Shown: positions 44,746-53,924, counted from the first letter of the stretch. The stretch: 64,000 nucleotides of DNA from Nocardia colli (GCF_008704205.1 NZ_VXLC01000006.1:248001-312000), one strand, 5' to 3'. Notes: generated by a model not told the origin, from the letters alone. Numbers and translations are program-made.

Positions 44746-45513
44746 ATGAGCGACCTGACCCACAAGACCGCATTGGTTACCGGGGCCAGCCGAGGTATCG
44801 GGCGAGCCATTGCCCGGCAATTGGCGGCCAAAGGCGCGTTGATCGCGGTGCATTACGCGAGCAATGACGCGGGGGCGCAAGAGACCGTCGAGCTGATCGA
44901 AAAAGATGGCGGCCGTGCCTTTTCCGTGCGCGCCGAGCTGGGGGTACCCGGCGATATGGACCGGCTGTTCGGCGGCCTGAAACAGGGACTGAAGGAACAC
45001 ACCGGCGAGTTGTGGCTCGACATTCTGGTGAACAACGCGGCAACGACAATTCAGACGGGCCTGATGCCCGAGGACATCACGCCGGCGGAGTTCGACCGCC
45101 TGTTCGCGATCAATGCCAAGGCGCCGTTCTTCATCGTGCAGCGCGCACTCGATCTGCTGGCCGACGGTGGCCGGATCATCAATATCTCCTCCGGCCTGAC
45201 CCGCTCCGCCAACTCCGCCCAGATCCCCTACTCCATGACGAAGGGTGCGCTCGAACAGCTTTCGCTGCATTTCGCGCGTCACCTGGCGCCACGCGGGATC
45301 ACCGTCAACACCGTCGTGCCGGGCATCACCGACAACGGCAGGCCCGCCTTCGCCGTCCCCGAGGTAGTGGAGCAGATGTCACAGCTCTCCGCCTTCAAAC
45401 GCGTGGGTCAGGCGATGGATGTCGCCGATGTGGTGGCGTTCCTGGCCACCGACGAGGCGCGCTGGATCACCGGCTCGGTCCTCGACGCCACCGGCGGCGC
45501 CCTGCTGGGCTGA
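44746..45513 (+). CDS. Short-chain dehydrogenase/reductase (classical SDR)
   Basis: 255 residues, NAD(P)-dependent oxidoreductase. TGASRGIG cofactor motif at about 12-19, NNAA at about 96-99, catalytic Ser in IINISSG, and the Tyr/Lys pair in YSMTK. The C-terminal FLATDEARWITGSVLDATGGALL is typical of glucose-1-dehydrogenase/FabG-like SDRs. The substrate is unknown. It lies 121 bases before the deoxysugar cluster on the same strand, but nothing ties it to that pathway. Confidence 0.9.
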   Translation: MSDLTHKTALVTGASRGIGRAIARQLAAKGALIAVHYASNDAGAQETVELIEKDGGRAFSVRAELGVPGDMDRLFGGLKQGLKEHTGELWLDILVNNAATTIQTGLMPEDITPAEFDRLFAINAKAPFFIVQRALDLLADGGRIINISSGLTRSANSAQIPYSMTKGALEQLSLHFARHLAPRGITVNTVVPGITDNGRPAFAVPEVVEQMSQLSAFKRVGQAMDVADVVAFLATDEARWITGSVLDATGGALLG

Positions 45514-45634
45514 GCCCCCAGCGAAGTTCGAGCGTCTTGCGCACCGACCCTCTAGCCGGGTGGGTCAGGGTGGATCGGGGCCCGCCCGCACCGGGCCGGG
45601 CCGCTGACCGGGCGGACCGAGCAGGGAGTTTGAT

Positions 45635-47110
45635 GTGGCGCACCACATGACCGCGGAACAGACCTCACCACTGTCCGTGGGTCCGGACGCCGATACGCCG
45701 CGCCGGTTCGCGGTGTCGGCCGTGGCGGGCTCCGATCCGGCGGGGCCGCTCGGGGATCTCGGCGCGTTCCGGCAGTGGTTCGAACAGTGCCAGGCGCGCG
45801 CGACGATCGCGGTGCGCCGGGTGTCGCTGGACGACCTGGACGGCTGGCACACCGACCCGGACACCGGCGACATCACGCACGACAGCGGCCGGTTCTTCAC
45901 CGTCGGCGGCCTGGAGGTTCACCTGACCGGGGCGGCGGTGTCGAGCTGGAGCCAGCCGATCATCAACCAGCCCGAGGTGGGCGTGCTGGGCATCCTGGTC
46001 AAGGAGTTCGACGGCGTACTGCACCTGCTGATGCAGGGCAAGGTAGAACCGGGAAACGCTCTGGGACTGCAACTTTCGCCGACCGTGCAGGCGACCCGGT
46101 CGAACTACACGCGCGTGCACGGCGGGTCCGCGGTCCCCTACCTGGAGGTCTTCCGCGACACCGCGCGACACCGGGTGCTCGCGGATGTGCGGCAGTCCGA
46201 ACAGGGCGCGTGGTTCCGGCAGAAGCGCAACCGCAACATGGTCGTCGAGGTGACCGAGGACGTGCCGGTGCTGCCCGGCTTCCACTGGCTGACGCTGGGC
46301 CAGGTGCATCGGCTGCTGGCCGTCGAGGACCTGATCAACATGGACGCGCGGACTGTGCTGGCGTGCTTGTCCTTCGCCGGGCCCGCGCTGGCCGAGACGG
46401 TGCCGGCGCCGCACGACGAATTCCAGGCGGCGCTGCTGGCATCCTGCGACGCCGATCGGGGCAGCCTGCACAGCATGGCCGAGGTGCTCAGCTGGATCAC
46501 CGATGTGCGCACCCGCACCGAGGTCGCCACCCGGGAGCTGCCGCTGGCCGCGGTGCCGGACTGGTATCGGGTCGACGGCGCGATCTCGCATCGCAGCGGG
46601 CAGTTCTTCGACGTCATCGGGGTGCAGGTGCAGACGCGGGTGCGGGAGGTGTCCGGCTGGAGCCAGCCGATGATCGCGGCGAAAGGCACTGGGCTGGTGG
46701 CGTTTCTGGTGGCGCGCGTGCACGGCGTGCTGCACGCGCTGGTGCACGCCCGCGCGGAACCCGGCTATCTGGATGTGGTGGAGCTGGCCCCGACCGTGCA
46801 ATGCACCCCGGACAACTACCGGCACCTGCCGCCCGCCGCCCGGCCGAGATTCGTGGACGAGGTGCTGGCCGCCCGGCCCGAACAGGTCCGCTACCGCACG
46901 TTGCTGTCGGAGGAGGGTGGCCGGTTCTACCAGTCGCGCAACACCTATGCGGTGATCGAGGTCGAACGCGACGGCAGGCACGAGCAGCCGAACTTCCGCT
47001 GGATGCCGGTGCATCAGCTGGTGGATCTGTTGCGGCACAGCCACTACGTCAACGTGCAGGCACGCACGCTGGTGGCCTGCCTGCACAGCCTGACCGCGCG
47101 GTCGCACTGA
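45635..47110 (+). CDS. NDP-hexose 2,3-dehydratase (EvaA-like)
   Basis: 491 residues, two homologous halves each with a Nudix-derived hexose-dehydratase fold: SSWSQPIIN and SGWSQPMIAA mark the matching positions, as do SPTVQATRSNYTRV and APTVQCTPDNYRHL. The enzyme removes water from TDP-4-keto-6-deoxyglucose, giving the 3,4-diketo-2,6-dideoxy sugar, the first step towards 2-deoxy sugars. GTG 45635 follows GGGAGTTTGAT. The stop overlaps the epimerase start by one base (TGATG), so they are coupled. First gene of the sugar cluster; in the EvaA-E scheme it is EvaA. Confidence 0.93.
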   Translation: MAHHMTAEQTSPLSVGPDADTPRRFAVSAVAGSDPAGPLGDLGAFRQWFEQCQARATIAVRRVSLDDLDGWHTDPDTGDITHDSGRFFTVGGLEVHLTGAAVSSWSQPIINQPEVGVLGILVKEFDGVLHLLMQGKVEPGNALGLQLSPTVQATRSNYTRVHGGSAVPYLEVFRDTARHRVLADVRQSEQGAWFRQKRNRNMVVEVTEDVPVLPGFHWLTLGQVHRLLAVEDLINMDARTVLACLSFAGPALAETVPAPHDEFQAALLASCDADRGSLHSMAEVLSWITDVRTRTEVATRELPLAAVPDWYRVDGAISHRSGQFFDVIGVQVQTRVREVSGWSQPMIAAKGTGLVAFLVARVHGVLHALVHARAEPGYLDVVELAPTVQCTPDNYRHLPPAARPRFVDEVLAARPEQVRYRTLLSEEGGRFYQSRNTYAVIEVERDGRHEQPNFRWMPVHQLVDLLRHSHYVNVQARTLVACLHSLTARSH

Positions 47111-47694
47111 TGCGGGTACGCGACCTCGCGGTCGCCGGGGCGCTGGCCGTCGATGCCCCGGCCTTCGCCGACGACCGGGGCAGCTTCGCCACTCCCTTGG
47201 ACGCCGAGGCGCTGGCCGCCGAGCTGGGCCGCCCGCTGTTCCCGGTGGCGCAGGGCGCGATGAGCCGTTCCCGGCAGGGCGTGTTCCGCGGCGTGCACTA
47301 CACGCTGCCGCCACCGGGCCGGGCGAAATTCGTGTGGTGCGCGCACGGCCGGTGTCTCGACATCGTGCTCGATGTCCGGGTCGGCTCCCCCACCTTCGGC
47401 GTACACGAGGTGCTGGAGCTGGACGGGAGCGCCGAGCGCGGGCTGTATCTGCCGATCGGGGTCGCTCACGCGTTTCTCGCGCTGGAAGACGACACCGTGA
47501 TGACGTATCTGCTCTCCGGTGGCTACATCCCGGAGAACGAGTACGCGCTCGACCCACGCGACCCGGCACTCGGGTTGGATCTGCGCGGCGCGTTGATCCT
47601 GTCCGAACGTGACACGGCCGCACCGACTTTGGCCGAGGCGGCGGAACGCGACCTGCTCCCGCGTTATGCGGACTGCCTCGCGCTGGAACCCTGA
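47110..47694 (+). CDS. TDP-4-keto-6-deoxyhexose 3,5-epimerase (RmlC/EvaD-like)
   Basis: 194-residue cupin of the RmlC family. Active-site positions are kept: H63 in RGVHYTLPP, K73 in RAKFV, and Y133 in MTYLLSGGY; the LPIGVAHAFLAL strand is the usual signature. It converts the D-configured sugar intermediate to L at C5 (and possibly C3). Because the other genes point to a vancosamine-type sugar, a C5-only EvaD-like reaction is likely. ATG 47110 overlaps the dehydratase stop codon. Confidence 0.92.
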   Translation: MRVRDLAVAGALAVDAPAFADDRGSFATPLDAEALAAELGRPLFPVAQGAMSRSRQGVFRGVHYTLPPPGRAKFVWCAHGRCLDIVLDVRVGSPTFGVHEVLELDGSAERGLYLPIGVAHAFLALEDDTVMTYLLSGGYIPENEYALDPRDPALGLDLRGALILSERDTAAPTLAEAAERDLLPRYADCLALEP

Positions 47695-47711
47695 CCCGGC
47701 AACCGAGCGCA

Positions 47712-47745
47712 GACGGGGCGAGGCCGGAAATGACTCCGCCCCGTC
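47712..47745. terminator. Terminator between epimerase and methyltransferase genes
   Basis: 9-bp stem GACGGGGCG/CGCCCCGTC (47712-47720 and 47737-47745), 16-base loop, between two convergent stop codons. Confidence 0.65.
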
Positions 47746-47751
47746 CGCGGT

Positions 47752-48468
47752 TCAGTGCTCTTTCACCCCGATGAACAAACCGCGGCCGAACGCCGCCGGT
47801 TGGACGAACTCAGCCGGGCATCTCGCCGCCGCGAACGCCGCGAGGTACTGCTCGCGAGTGAACAGCGCCAGTCGATGCCGGTCGGTGAGGTGGCGGATTC
47901 CGTGCTCGGGCGTCGCGACCAGGTACTGCACGCTCATCACGACCGCGCCCCCGTCCCGCACGGAGTGGGAGAAGCGGGTCACCGCGCCTTCGTCGTCTCG
48001 AACCAGATCCGTGGCGAGGTAGTCGTCGGCGAAAGAGTCTGGGAATACCCAAGGTTCGATCACCAGCACTCCGCCCGGGGTGAGATGACGGCCGAGCGCG
48101 GCCAGCGCGCGCACCAGATCGGGATAGTCGTCGACATAGCCGATGCTGCTGAACATCAACGTGATGACATCGAACGTGCGCCCGAGATCGAAGTCGCGCA
48201 TGTCGCCCTGGTGCATGGTGATCTCGGGGATGCGCCGCTTGGCCACCGCGATCATCTCCGGTGATTGCTCCAGGCCGGCCGCGTCCGGGAAGTCCGTGCG
48301 CAGGTGCCGCAGGTGGCTGCCGGTTCCCGAGGCGACGTCCAGCACGGACGCGGCCTCGGGGTGGCGGGCCCGGACGAGCTCGGCGACCAGCCGGGCCTCC
48401 CCCGCGTAGTCCTTGCCGCGGTGGGCGTGGATGCGGTCGTAGATGTCGGCGAACTCGCCCTCGTACAT
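47752..48468 (-). CDS. SAM-dependent N-methyltransferase of aminosugars (DesVI/TylM1-like)
   Basis: 238-residue class I methyltransferase. Residues 1-25 (YEGEFADIYDRIHAHRGKDY) closely resemble DesVI/TylM1, which N,N-dimethylate TDP-3-amino-3,6-dideoxyhexoses, and SAM motif I is LDVASGTGSHL at about 42-52. It should methylate the amino group on the C3-aminosugar made by this cluster. ATG 48468 lies two bases after the glycosyltransferase stop (TGAGATG), so they share a transcript. Mono- versus dimethylation cannot be told from sequence. Last gene of the minus-strand activator-glycosyltransferase-methyltransferase operon. Confidence 0.88.
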   Translation of the reverse strand: MYEGEFADIYDRIHAHRGKDYAGEARLVAELVRARHPEAASVLDVASGTGSHLRHLRTDFPDAAGLEQSPEMIAVAKRRIPEITMHQGDMRDFDLGRTFDVITLMFSSIGYVDDYPDLVRALAALGRHLTPGGVLVIEPWVFPDSFADDYLATDLVRDDEGAVTRFSHSVRDGGAVVMSVQYLVATPEHGIRHLTDRHRLALFTREQYLAAFAAARCPAEFVQPAAFGRGLFIGVKEH

Positions 48469-48469
48469 C

Positions 48470-49756
48470 TCAGCGTTCCTCTCGATAGGCGTCGACCAGC
48501 GCTTCCAGCCTGGGCACCAGCGCGGCAGGTGTCGGCAGGGTATGGATCTCGTCGCGCAACCGGCGCGCGCCCGCGGCGAAGGACGGATCCTCCAGCAATG
48601 CGCGCAGTCCGTCGCCCAGCAGTTGCCCGGTGAGTTTCTCCACCGGAACACACAATCCGGCGCCCGCCGCCTCGATGCCGTTGCCGCGCAACACATCCCA
48701 GCCCTCCGCGACCATCAGCTGCGGCACCCCGTGCACCTCGGCCGTGGAACGGGTCCCGCTGCCGCCGTGGTGGACGACCGCCGAACAGGTAGGCAGCAGG
48801 TCGTTGAGCGGGACGAAGCCGACCGCGCGCACGTTGTCCGGCACCGGGACGGCCAGCCGATCCGGGTCCAGGGTGGCGATCACCTCGCAGTCCAATCCGG
48901 CCACCGCGTCGAACAACTCGACCGGGCTCAGCTCGCCGAGCACCGCGTCGAGGTGGCCGATCTGCCCGTGCACGTTGTCGGTCACGCCCAGCGTCAGGCA
49001 GACGCGCGGACGTTCGGGCGGCGTGCGCAGCCAGTCCGGCACGACCGTCGGCCCGTTGTACGGGACGTAGCGCAGGGATTCGTAGTGCAGCCCGGTATCG
49101 AGCCGCATGCCGGGCGGGGTGACATCGATGGTGAACTGACCGGTGATCACCCGCTCGTCGAACGACGATCCGTGCCGGGCCAGGGTGGCCGAGAGCCACT
49201 CGGCGGTCGGGTCCGCGCGGTGACAGGCCGGCAGCTCGGCCGACATGCGCAGCAGGGTCTGCCTGGCGCGCAGCGCGCCGTCCGGACCCCAGGTGAAGCG
49301 GGCGTACGCGGCGCCGGCCACGCGGGCGGCGATGCTCCCGGCGAAGGTGAAGGTCTCCGAGATGATCAGGTCGGGTCGCCAGTCCCGGACGAACGCGACC
49401 ATGTCGTCCACCATCCGGTCGTCGTTCATGGTGGCGAACATCGCCGAACCGGCCATGTGCTCGAGCGCGAGCAAGCCGGTGTGCGTCCAGGTTTCGGTGC
49501 CCGCGTAGTCGAAGTCGCGAACGTGGTTGAGGCAGCCCGGGAAGATCTCGTTGAGCAGGTCCGGCGCGTGCTCGTCGCTGAACCACTCGACCGGACCCGC
49601 CGTGACGGCGGTGAGCCCCGCGCCGGTGATGGTCGGCGCCATCGACGCCTGGCTGACGACCCGGACCTCGTGCCCGGCCGCGCGCAGCGCCCAGGCCAGC
49701 GGAACCATGGAGTAGAAGTGCGTGGGCGCGGCGAAACAGGTCAGCACGACCTTCAT
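48470..49756 (-). CDS. Activator-dependent glycosyltransferase (DesVII/EryCIII type, GT1)
   Basis: 428-residue GT-B glycosyltransferase that transfers a TDP-deoxysugar to an aglycone. The N-terminal acceptor domain begins KVVLTCFAAPTHFYSMVPLA; the C-terminal donor domain has the nucleotide-binding HHGGSGTRSTAEVHGVPQLM. Enzymes of this kind need a P450-like activator, and one is encoded 40 bases upstream. ATG 49756 is preferred, because the frame's 61 extra upstream codons overlap the activator gene with Arg-rich sequence. The acceptor is unknown; partner-dependent transferases mostly act on polyketide aglycones such as macrolides and anthracyclines. Confidence 0.93.
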   Translation of the reverse strand: MKVVLTCFAAPTHFYSMVPLAWALRAAGHEVRVVSQASMAPTITGAGLTAVTAGPVEWFSDEHAPDLLNEIFPGCLNHVRDFDYAGTETWTHTGLLALEHMAGSAMFATMNDDRMVDDMVAFVRDWRPDLIISETFTFAGSIAARVAGAAYARFTWGPDGALRARQTLLRMSAELPACHRADPTAEWLSATLARHGSSFDERVITGQFTIDVTPPGMRLDTGLHYESLRYVPYNGPTVVPDWLRTPPERPRVCLTLGVTDNVHGQIGHLDAVLGELSPVELFDAVAGLDCEVIATLDPDRLAVPVPDNVRAVGFVPLNDLLPTCSAVVHHGGSGTRSTAEVHGVPQLMVAEGWDVLRGNGIEAAGAGLCVPVEKLTGQLLGDGLRALLEDPSFAAGARRLRDEIHTLPTPAALVPRLEALVDAYREER

Positions 49757-49796
49757 GCGAAATACCAACTCTCTGTGGGGCGTTCGGATTGCCGGG

Positions 49797-50831
49797 TCAC
49801 GAACCCACCAGCTCGGTGCGCAAGGACGCGACCGGCAGCTGGGCGGGGCCACGGGTGGCCGGTGCGAGCGGGCGCTCCAGCTCGGCGCCCGAGGACACCA
49901 GCCGCGGATGGCGGTGGGCGATCGCGGTGAGCACCGCATCGGCCGTGGCGTACACCAGTGGCAGGTCCAGCAGCTGCGGCGGCGCGGCGGGGCTGGTGAG
50001 CACGGCCACCTGACTGTCGCGGGACACCACCTCCCCGGCCACGGTCACATCCGCGTTCGTGGTCGTAAGATGCAGCCGCACAGGCGAATACACCGCGCGG
50101 GTGCGCTCGACCGCGCCCTCGACGTCCGGCCATCGACCGTCGGCGAGCAATGTGGCGGCCGTGCGCGTGACCAGGTCGGCGGCGAGTCGCGGGGCGACCA
50201 CGGCGAGGAAGAACGCAGGAGTGCGGGCGCACAGGGCGGCGCGCAGGTCGTCGACGGCGGCGAGCATGCGCTCGGTGACGGCCGTCTCCTGCGGGCACAG
50301 CAGGTTGTCCAGCACCGGGGTCGCGTCGAGCAGGCTGCCCGGGTTCGCGCCGAGCAGGTCGGCAAAGATTTTGGCGCACAACAACTCTGCGACGGGAACC
50401 AGATCGGTCAGCTCGTCGGGGACATCGGTCACCGCGGGTGGCGCCGCGGCGGCCAGCGCGGCCACGTCCGCCGGGTCGGCGGGTTCGATGTCCTCGGCGG
50501 CGACCGCCATCACCCGGGTCCCGGTCGGGCGCCAGTCGGCGAGTCCATGACCCGCCGTGAGCAATTCGCCCGCGTGTGTACCGTCGACCAGCACCGTTCC
50601 GGTCGCGCTGCGCGAGATCGGCTCCGCGCTCACCGGTCGCGCATCCCCGGGGTAACCGCGCAGCAGCGTCGCCAGCGGGTCCCCTTCCGCGGCCCGTACC
50701 CACTGCAACCCGCGCACGAGCTGCAATCGCCGCCGTAGCCCACTGTCCACTCCGACCTCACTTCCCGAGCGTCCGCTTTCGGTCTGCTCGGACGCTAACG
50801 CGGCGGCCTCCAAATCCAGTGGAAAGCACAT
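49797..50831 (-). CDS. P450-derived glycosyltransferase activator (DesVIII/EryCII-like)
   Basis: Up to 344 residues. It resembles a cytochrome P450 fold by the RLQLVRGLQWVRAAEGDPLA start and a long helical body, but the haem-binding FGxGxHxCxG loop is absent and the chain ends early, as in DesVIII/EryCII/TylM3. Such proteins bind and activate the partner glycosyltransferase and have no oxidase activity. It lies 40 bases upstream of the glycosyltransferase. ATG 50831 gives the family's usual length; GTG 50750 is an alternative with a weak GAGGT site. First gene of the operon, divergent from the MFS exporter. Confidence 0.88.
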   Translation of the reverse strand: MCFPLDLEAAALASEQTESGRSGSEVGVDSGLRRRLQLVRGLQWVRAAEGDPLATLLRGYPGDARPVSAEPISRSATGTVLVDGTHAGELLTAGHGLADWRPTGTRVMAVAAEDIEPADPADVAALAAAAPPAVTDVPDELTDLVPVAELLCAKIFADLLGANPGSLLDATPVLDNLLCPQETAVTERMLAAVDDLRAALCARTPAFFLAVVAPRLAADLVTRTAATLLADGRWPDVEGAVERTRAVYSPVRLHLTTTNADVTVAGEVVSRDSQVAVLTSPAAPPQLLDLPLVYATADAVLTAIAHRHPRLVSSGAELERPLAPATRGPAQLPVASLRTELVGS

Positions 50832-51146
50832 AGAGGGACGCTCGGAGATATAGCGAATGCGGTAGTCGCAAGGACGAACATGCCGCGCCCGACTGCGGTG
50901 CAGGGTAGTTCAGACTTCGACCGCCGGAGACTCCGCCGTCTACATAGAAACCGGCGCAAACATAATCTCGTCGAAACACCATTCTACCTGGCCATAAAAT
51001 GGCATACAATCGATGTAATCGCATCCTTTGCCCCATTTCCAGATACATTTTTCCAGAATTGTCAATTCGATTTTCTATGTGCGACTCCGGAAAAAACCTC
51101 GTACCCTCTGCAAGGTCGCTCTCCGCGCAGAAGGAATGGGGAAATA
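50832..51146. promoter_or_regulatory. AT-rich divergent promoter region in the sugar cluster
   Basis: About 315 bases between the activator operon and the MFS exporter, without a gene. The exporter-proximal two thirds are markedly AT-rich for this genome (for example ATACATTTTTCCAGAATTG). It should contain both promoters; I cannot assign boxes with confidence. Confidence 0.5.
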
Positions 51147-52619
51147 ATGTCGTTAGACGCTACTCCGGTGACTCTGGGGAAGGAGCCCGGCACCGCACAA
51201 CCGGCCGGGCGCACGGGCACCGCGCTGGCGATCATCGTCGTGGTGCAGCTCATGCTCACCATCGACCTGATGATCGTGACGGTGGCGCTGCCCTCGATCG
51301 GGCGGGACCTGGGGTACAGCGAAAACGGGCTGGCCTGGGTGGTCAATGCCTACGGCCTGGCGCTGGGCGGCCTGATGCTGCTGGGCGGCCGGCTCGGTGA
51401 CACCTTCGGCCGGCGCCGAATCTTCCTGGGCGGCATCGTGTTGTTCACCGTCGCCTCGCTGGTCGGCGGGTTCGCGATGACCGGCTGGTGGTTCCTGGCC
51501 TGCCGCGGTTTGCAGGGCGTCGGTGCGGCCTTGGTCATGCCGAACTGCCTGGCGCTGATCCTGAGCCTGTTCCCCGCGGGGCCCGAGCGCACCAAGGCGA
51601 TCGCCACCTCGGCGGCGGCGTCCAGCTCCGGCGCGGTGGTGGGCCTGCTCCTCGGCGGGGTGCTGTCCACCGGATTGTCTTGGCGCTGGGTCATGTTCGT
51701 CAACGTGCCGGTCGGCATCGCGGTGTTCGTGCTCGCGCCGCTCTACATCCGGGAGCAGGCCCGCATCCGCGGCAAGTTCGACATCGCGGGCGCGCTCACC
51801 TCGGCGCTCGGGGTGGCGCTGCTGGTCTACGGGCTCTCCCATGCGGGCGAGTCGGGCTGGTCGACCGTGTCGGTGTGGCTGCCGATCCTGGTGGGCGCGG
51901 CCCTGTTCGTCGCCTTCACGATGGTGGAACGGCAAGCGGCGCAACCGATCATGCCGCTGTCGTTGTTCCGCGACCGCAACCGGGTCACCGCCTATATCTC
52001 GGCCGTGCTGGTGACCGGCACGATGATCGGTCAGGCGTTCTTCCTGACCATGTATCTGCAAGGGCCGCTGGGCTTCAGCGCGCTGCTGACCGGGTTCGCG
52101 TTCCTGACCACGGGTTTCGCGCTGGTGATCAGTTCGACCCTGGTGATCGGGCTGATGCAGAAGATCGGCGAGCGGTGGATGACCTTCCTCGGCGCGCTGC
52201 TGCTCGTCGCGGGGAACCTGTGGCTGACCACGCTGTCGCTCGACAGTGGGTACTGGGGAACGATTTTCGGCCCGTTGGCGCTGACCGGCGTCGGCATGGC
52301 GGCCACCCTCATCCCGGCCACCGAGATGGCGGGTGCGGGCGTCGAGTCGGACAACTACGGGTCCGCGTCGAGCACCTACAACACCATGCTGCAACTGGGC
52401 GGACCGCTGGTGCTGGCCATTCTCGTGACCGTACTCACCAGCGCCGCCAAGGGGATCACGGTGCCCGCCGATGTGCCTGCGGACCAGGCCGATCACTATG
52501 TGCTCACCGCGAGCATGGCCCCCGGGTTCATGACGGCGACGATCCTCGCCATCGGGGTGGCGGTGACGAGTTTGTTCATCCGGCGCAGTACCCCTGCCGC
52601 CGTTCCGGTTCCGGCCTGA
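51147..52619 (+). CDS. MFS exporter, DHA2 family, of the sugar cluster
   Basis: 490 residues, 14 transmembrane helices. Helix 1 has the LTIDLMIVTVALPSIG signature, loop 2-3 motif A GGRLGDTFGRRRIFLGG, and VVGLLLGGVLSTGLSWRWVMFVNVPVG is the motif C region. It closely matches efflux pumps found in antibiotic clusters and probably exports the glycosylated product or confers self-resistance. ATG 51147 has AAGGAATGGGGA upstream; longer frames from 50880 run through the AT-rich promoter and are rejected. A perfect 15-bp hairpin follows the stop codon. Confidence 0.93.
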   Translation: MSLDATPVTLGKEPGTAQPAGRTGTALAIIVVVQLMLTIDLMIVTVALPSIGRDLGYSENGLAWVVNAYGLALGGLMLLGGRLGDTFGRRRIFLGGIVLFTVASLVGGFAMTGWWFLACRGLQGVGAALVMPNCLALILSLFPAGPERTKAIATSAAASSSGAVVGLLLGGVLSTGLSWRWVMFVNVPVGIAVFVLAPLYIREQARIRGKFDIAGALTSALGVALLVYGLSHAGESGWSTVSVWLPILVGAALFVAFTMVERQAAQPIMPLSLFRDRNRVTAYISAVLVTGTMIGQAFFLTMYLQGPLGFSALLTGFAFLTTGFALVISSTLVIGLMQKIGERWMTFLGALLLVAGNLWLTTLSLDSGYWGTIFGPLALTGVGMAATLIPATEMAGAGVESDNYGSASSTYNTMLQLGGPLVLAILVTVLTSAAKGITVPADVPADQADHYVLTASMAPGFMTATILAIGVAVTSLFIRRSTPAAVPVPA

Positions 52620-52625
52620 TGCAGT

Positions 52626-52660
52626 CCCGGCACCACGCCCGCGGTGGGCGTGGTGCCGGG
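52626..52660. terminator. Terminator between MFS and aminotransferase genes
   Basis: Perfect 15-bp inverted repeat CCCGGCACCACGCCC/GGGCGTGGTGCCGGG (52626-52640, 52646-52660), 5-base loop, between convergent genes. Confidence 0.85.
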
Positions 52661-52669
52661 GTAGCCCGG

Positions 52670-53779
52670 TCAGAAGCGGGCGAGAATCTCGCGCAGCGCG
52701 GCAATCACCTTGTCCTGCACGTCCAATGGCAGCGACGGGTACATCGGCAGCGAGAAGATCTCGTCCGCCAGCGCCTCGGTGACCGGCAGCGACCCCTTGG
52801 CGTAGCCGAGCTTCGCGAAGCCGGACATCGTGTGCACCGGCCAGCGGTAACTGACGTTCAGCTGAATGTCGTAGTCCCGCAAGGCTTCCAGGATCTCGTC
52901 CCGCCGCGGGTGGCGAACCACGTACAGGTAGTACACGTGGTCGTTGCCGTCGGCCAGCACGGGGAGACCGAGTTCGGTGTCGCCCAGGCCCTCGGCGTAA
53001 CGGGCGGCGACGGCACGGCGGTCCGCGATGTACTGGTCGAGCCGGCCGAGCTTGCGGCGCAGGATCTCCGCGTGCACCTCGTCGAGCCGGCTGTTGTGGC
53101 CCGGGGTCTCGACCACGTAGTACCGCTCGGCCATGCCGTAGTACCGCAGCCGGCGCAGCCGCTGATCGATCTGCTCGGTGGCGGTGACGACGGCGCCGCC
53201 GTCGCCGTACGCGCCGAGCACCTTGGTGGGATAGAAGGAGAACGCGCTCGCGTCGCTCATGGTGCCCGCGATCCGCCCGCGCTGCCGGGCGCCGTGCGAC
53301 TGCGCACAGTCCTCCAGGATCCGCAGGCCGTGCTCGGCCGCCAGCCGTCGCAGCGGTTCCATTTCGACGCACTGCCCGTACAGGTGCACCGGCACAATGC
53401 ATTTGGTGCGATCGGTGATCGCCGCCGCCACCTGCGTGGTGTCCATGAGGTAGTCCTCGGCGCGGATGTCCACGAACACCGGGGTCGCGGCGAGGGCGTC
53501 GATGGCCACGACGGTCGGCGCGGCGGTGTTGGACACCGTGATCACCTCGTCGCCGGGGCCGACGCCGAGGGCCTGCAGGCCCAGTTTGATCGCGTTGGTG
53601 CCGTTGTCCACGCCCACCGCGTGTCGAAGTCCGTGGTACGCGGCGAATTCGTGCTCGAACGAGCGGGTGCTCTCGCCGAACACGAGCTGGCCGGACCGGA
53701 AGACCTTGTCCACGGCGGCGAGAATGTCGTCGCGCTCGCGGTCGTATTCCGAGAGATAGTCCCACACCAAGGTAGCCAA
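52670..53779 (-). CDS. TDP-sugar C3 aminotransferase, DegT/DnrJ/EryC1/StrS family (EvaB-like)
   Basis: 369-residue fold-type I PLP aminotransferase. PLP lysine K186 in SFYPTKVLGAYGDGG, D157 in EDCAQSHGA binding the pyridine nitrogen, and the NGTNAIKLGLQAL phosphate-binding start at about 59-71. It transfers an amino group (usually from glutamate) to the C3 keto group of the dehydrated sugar, the EvaB step. The start METLVW-like region is short, so ATG 53779 is right. Divergent from the 4-ketoreductase across 145 bases. Clear family; C3 position specificity is inferred from the surrounding pathway. Confidence 0.92.
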   Translation of the reverse strand: MATLVWDYLSEYDRERDDILAAVDKVFRSGQLVFGESTRSFEHEFAAYHGLRHAVGVDNGTNAIKLGLQALGVGPGDEVITVSNTAAPTVVAIDALAATPVFVDIRAEDYLMDTTQVAAAITDRTKCIVPVHLYGQCVEMEPLRRLAAEHGLRILEDCAQSHGARQRGRIAGTMSDASAFSFYPTKVLGAYGDGGAVVTATEQIDQRLRRLRYYGMAERYYVVETPGHNSRLDEVHAEILRRKLGRLDQYIADRRAVAARYAEGLGDTELGLPVLADGNDHVYYLYVVRHPRRDEILEALRDYDIQLNVSYRWPVHTMSGFAKLGYAKGSLPVTEALADEIFSLPMYPSLPLDVQDKVIAALREILARF

Positions 53780-53924
53780 GGATCTGTCCTCTGCAGTCGG
53801 GTCGATTCGCTCTCCGGTCTACCAACGCCGACTCGAACCTGACTGGAGCTTTCACTGGAGCGCGATCGCGGTACCGGATCCTTGACATCGCCTCTAGCCT
53901 GAAACCATCGGGAGGAGAAAGCTG

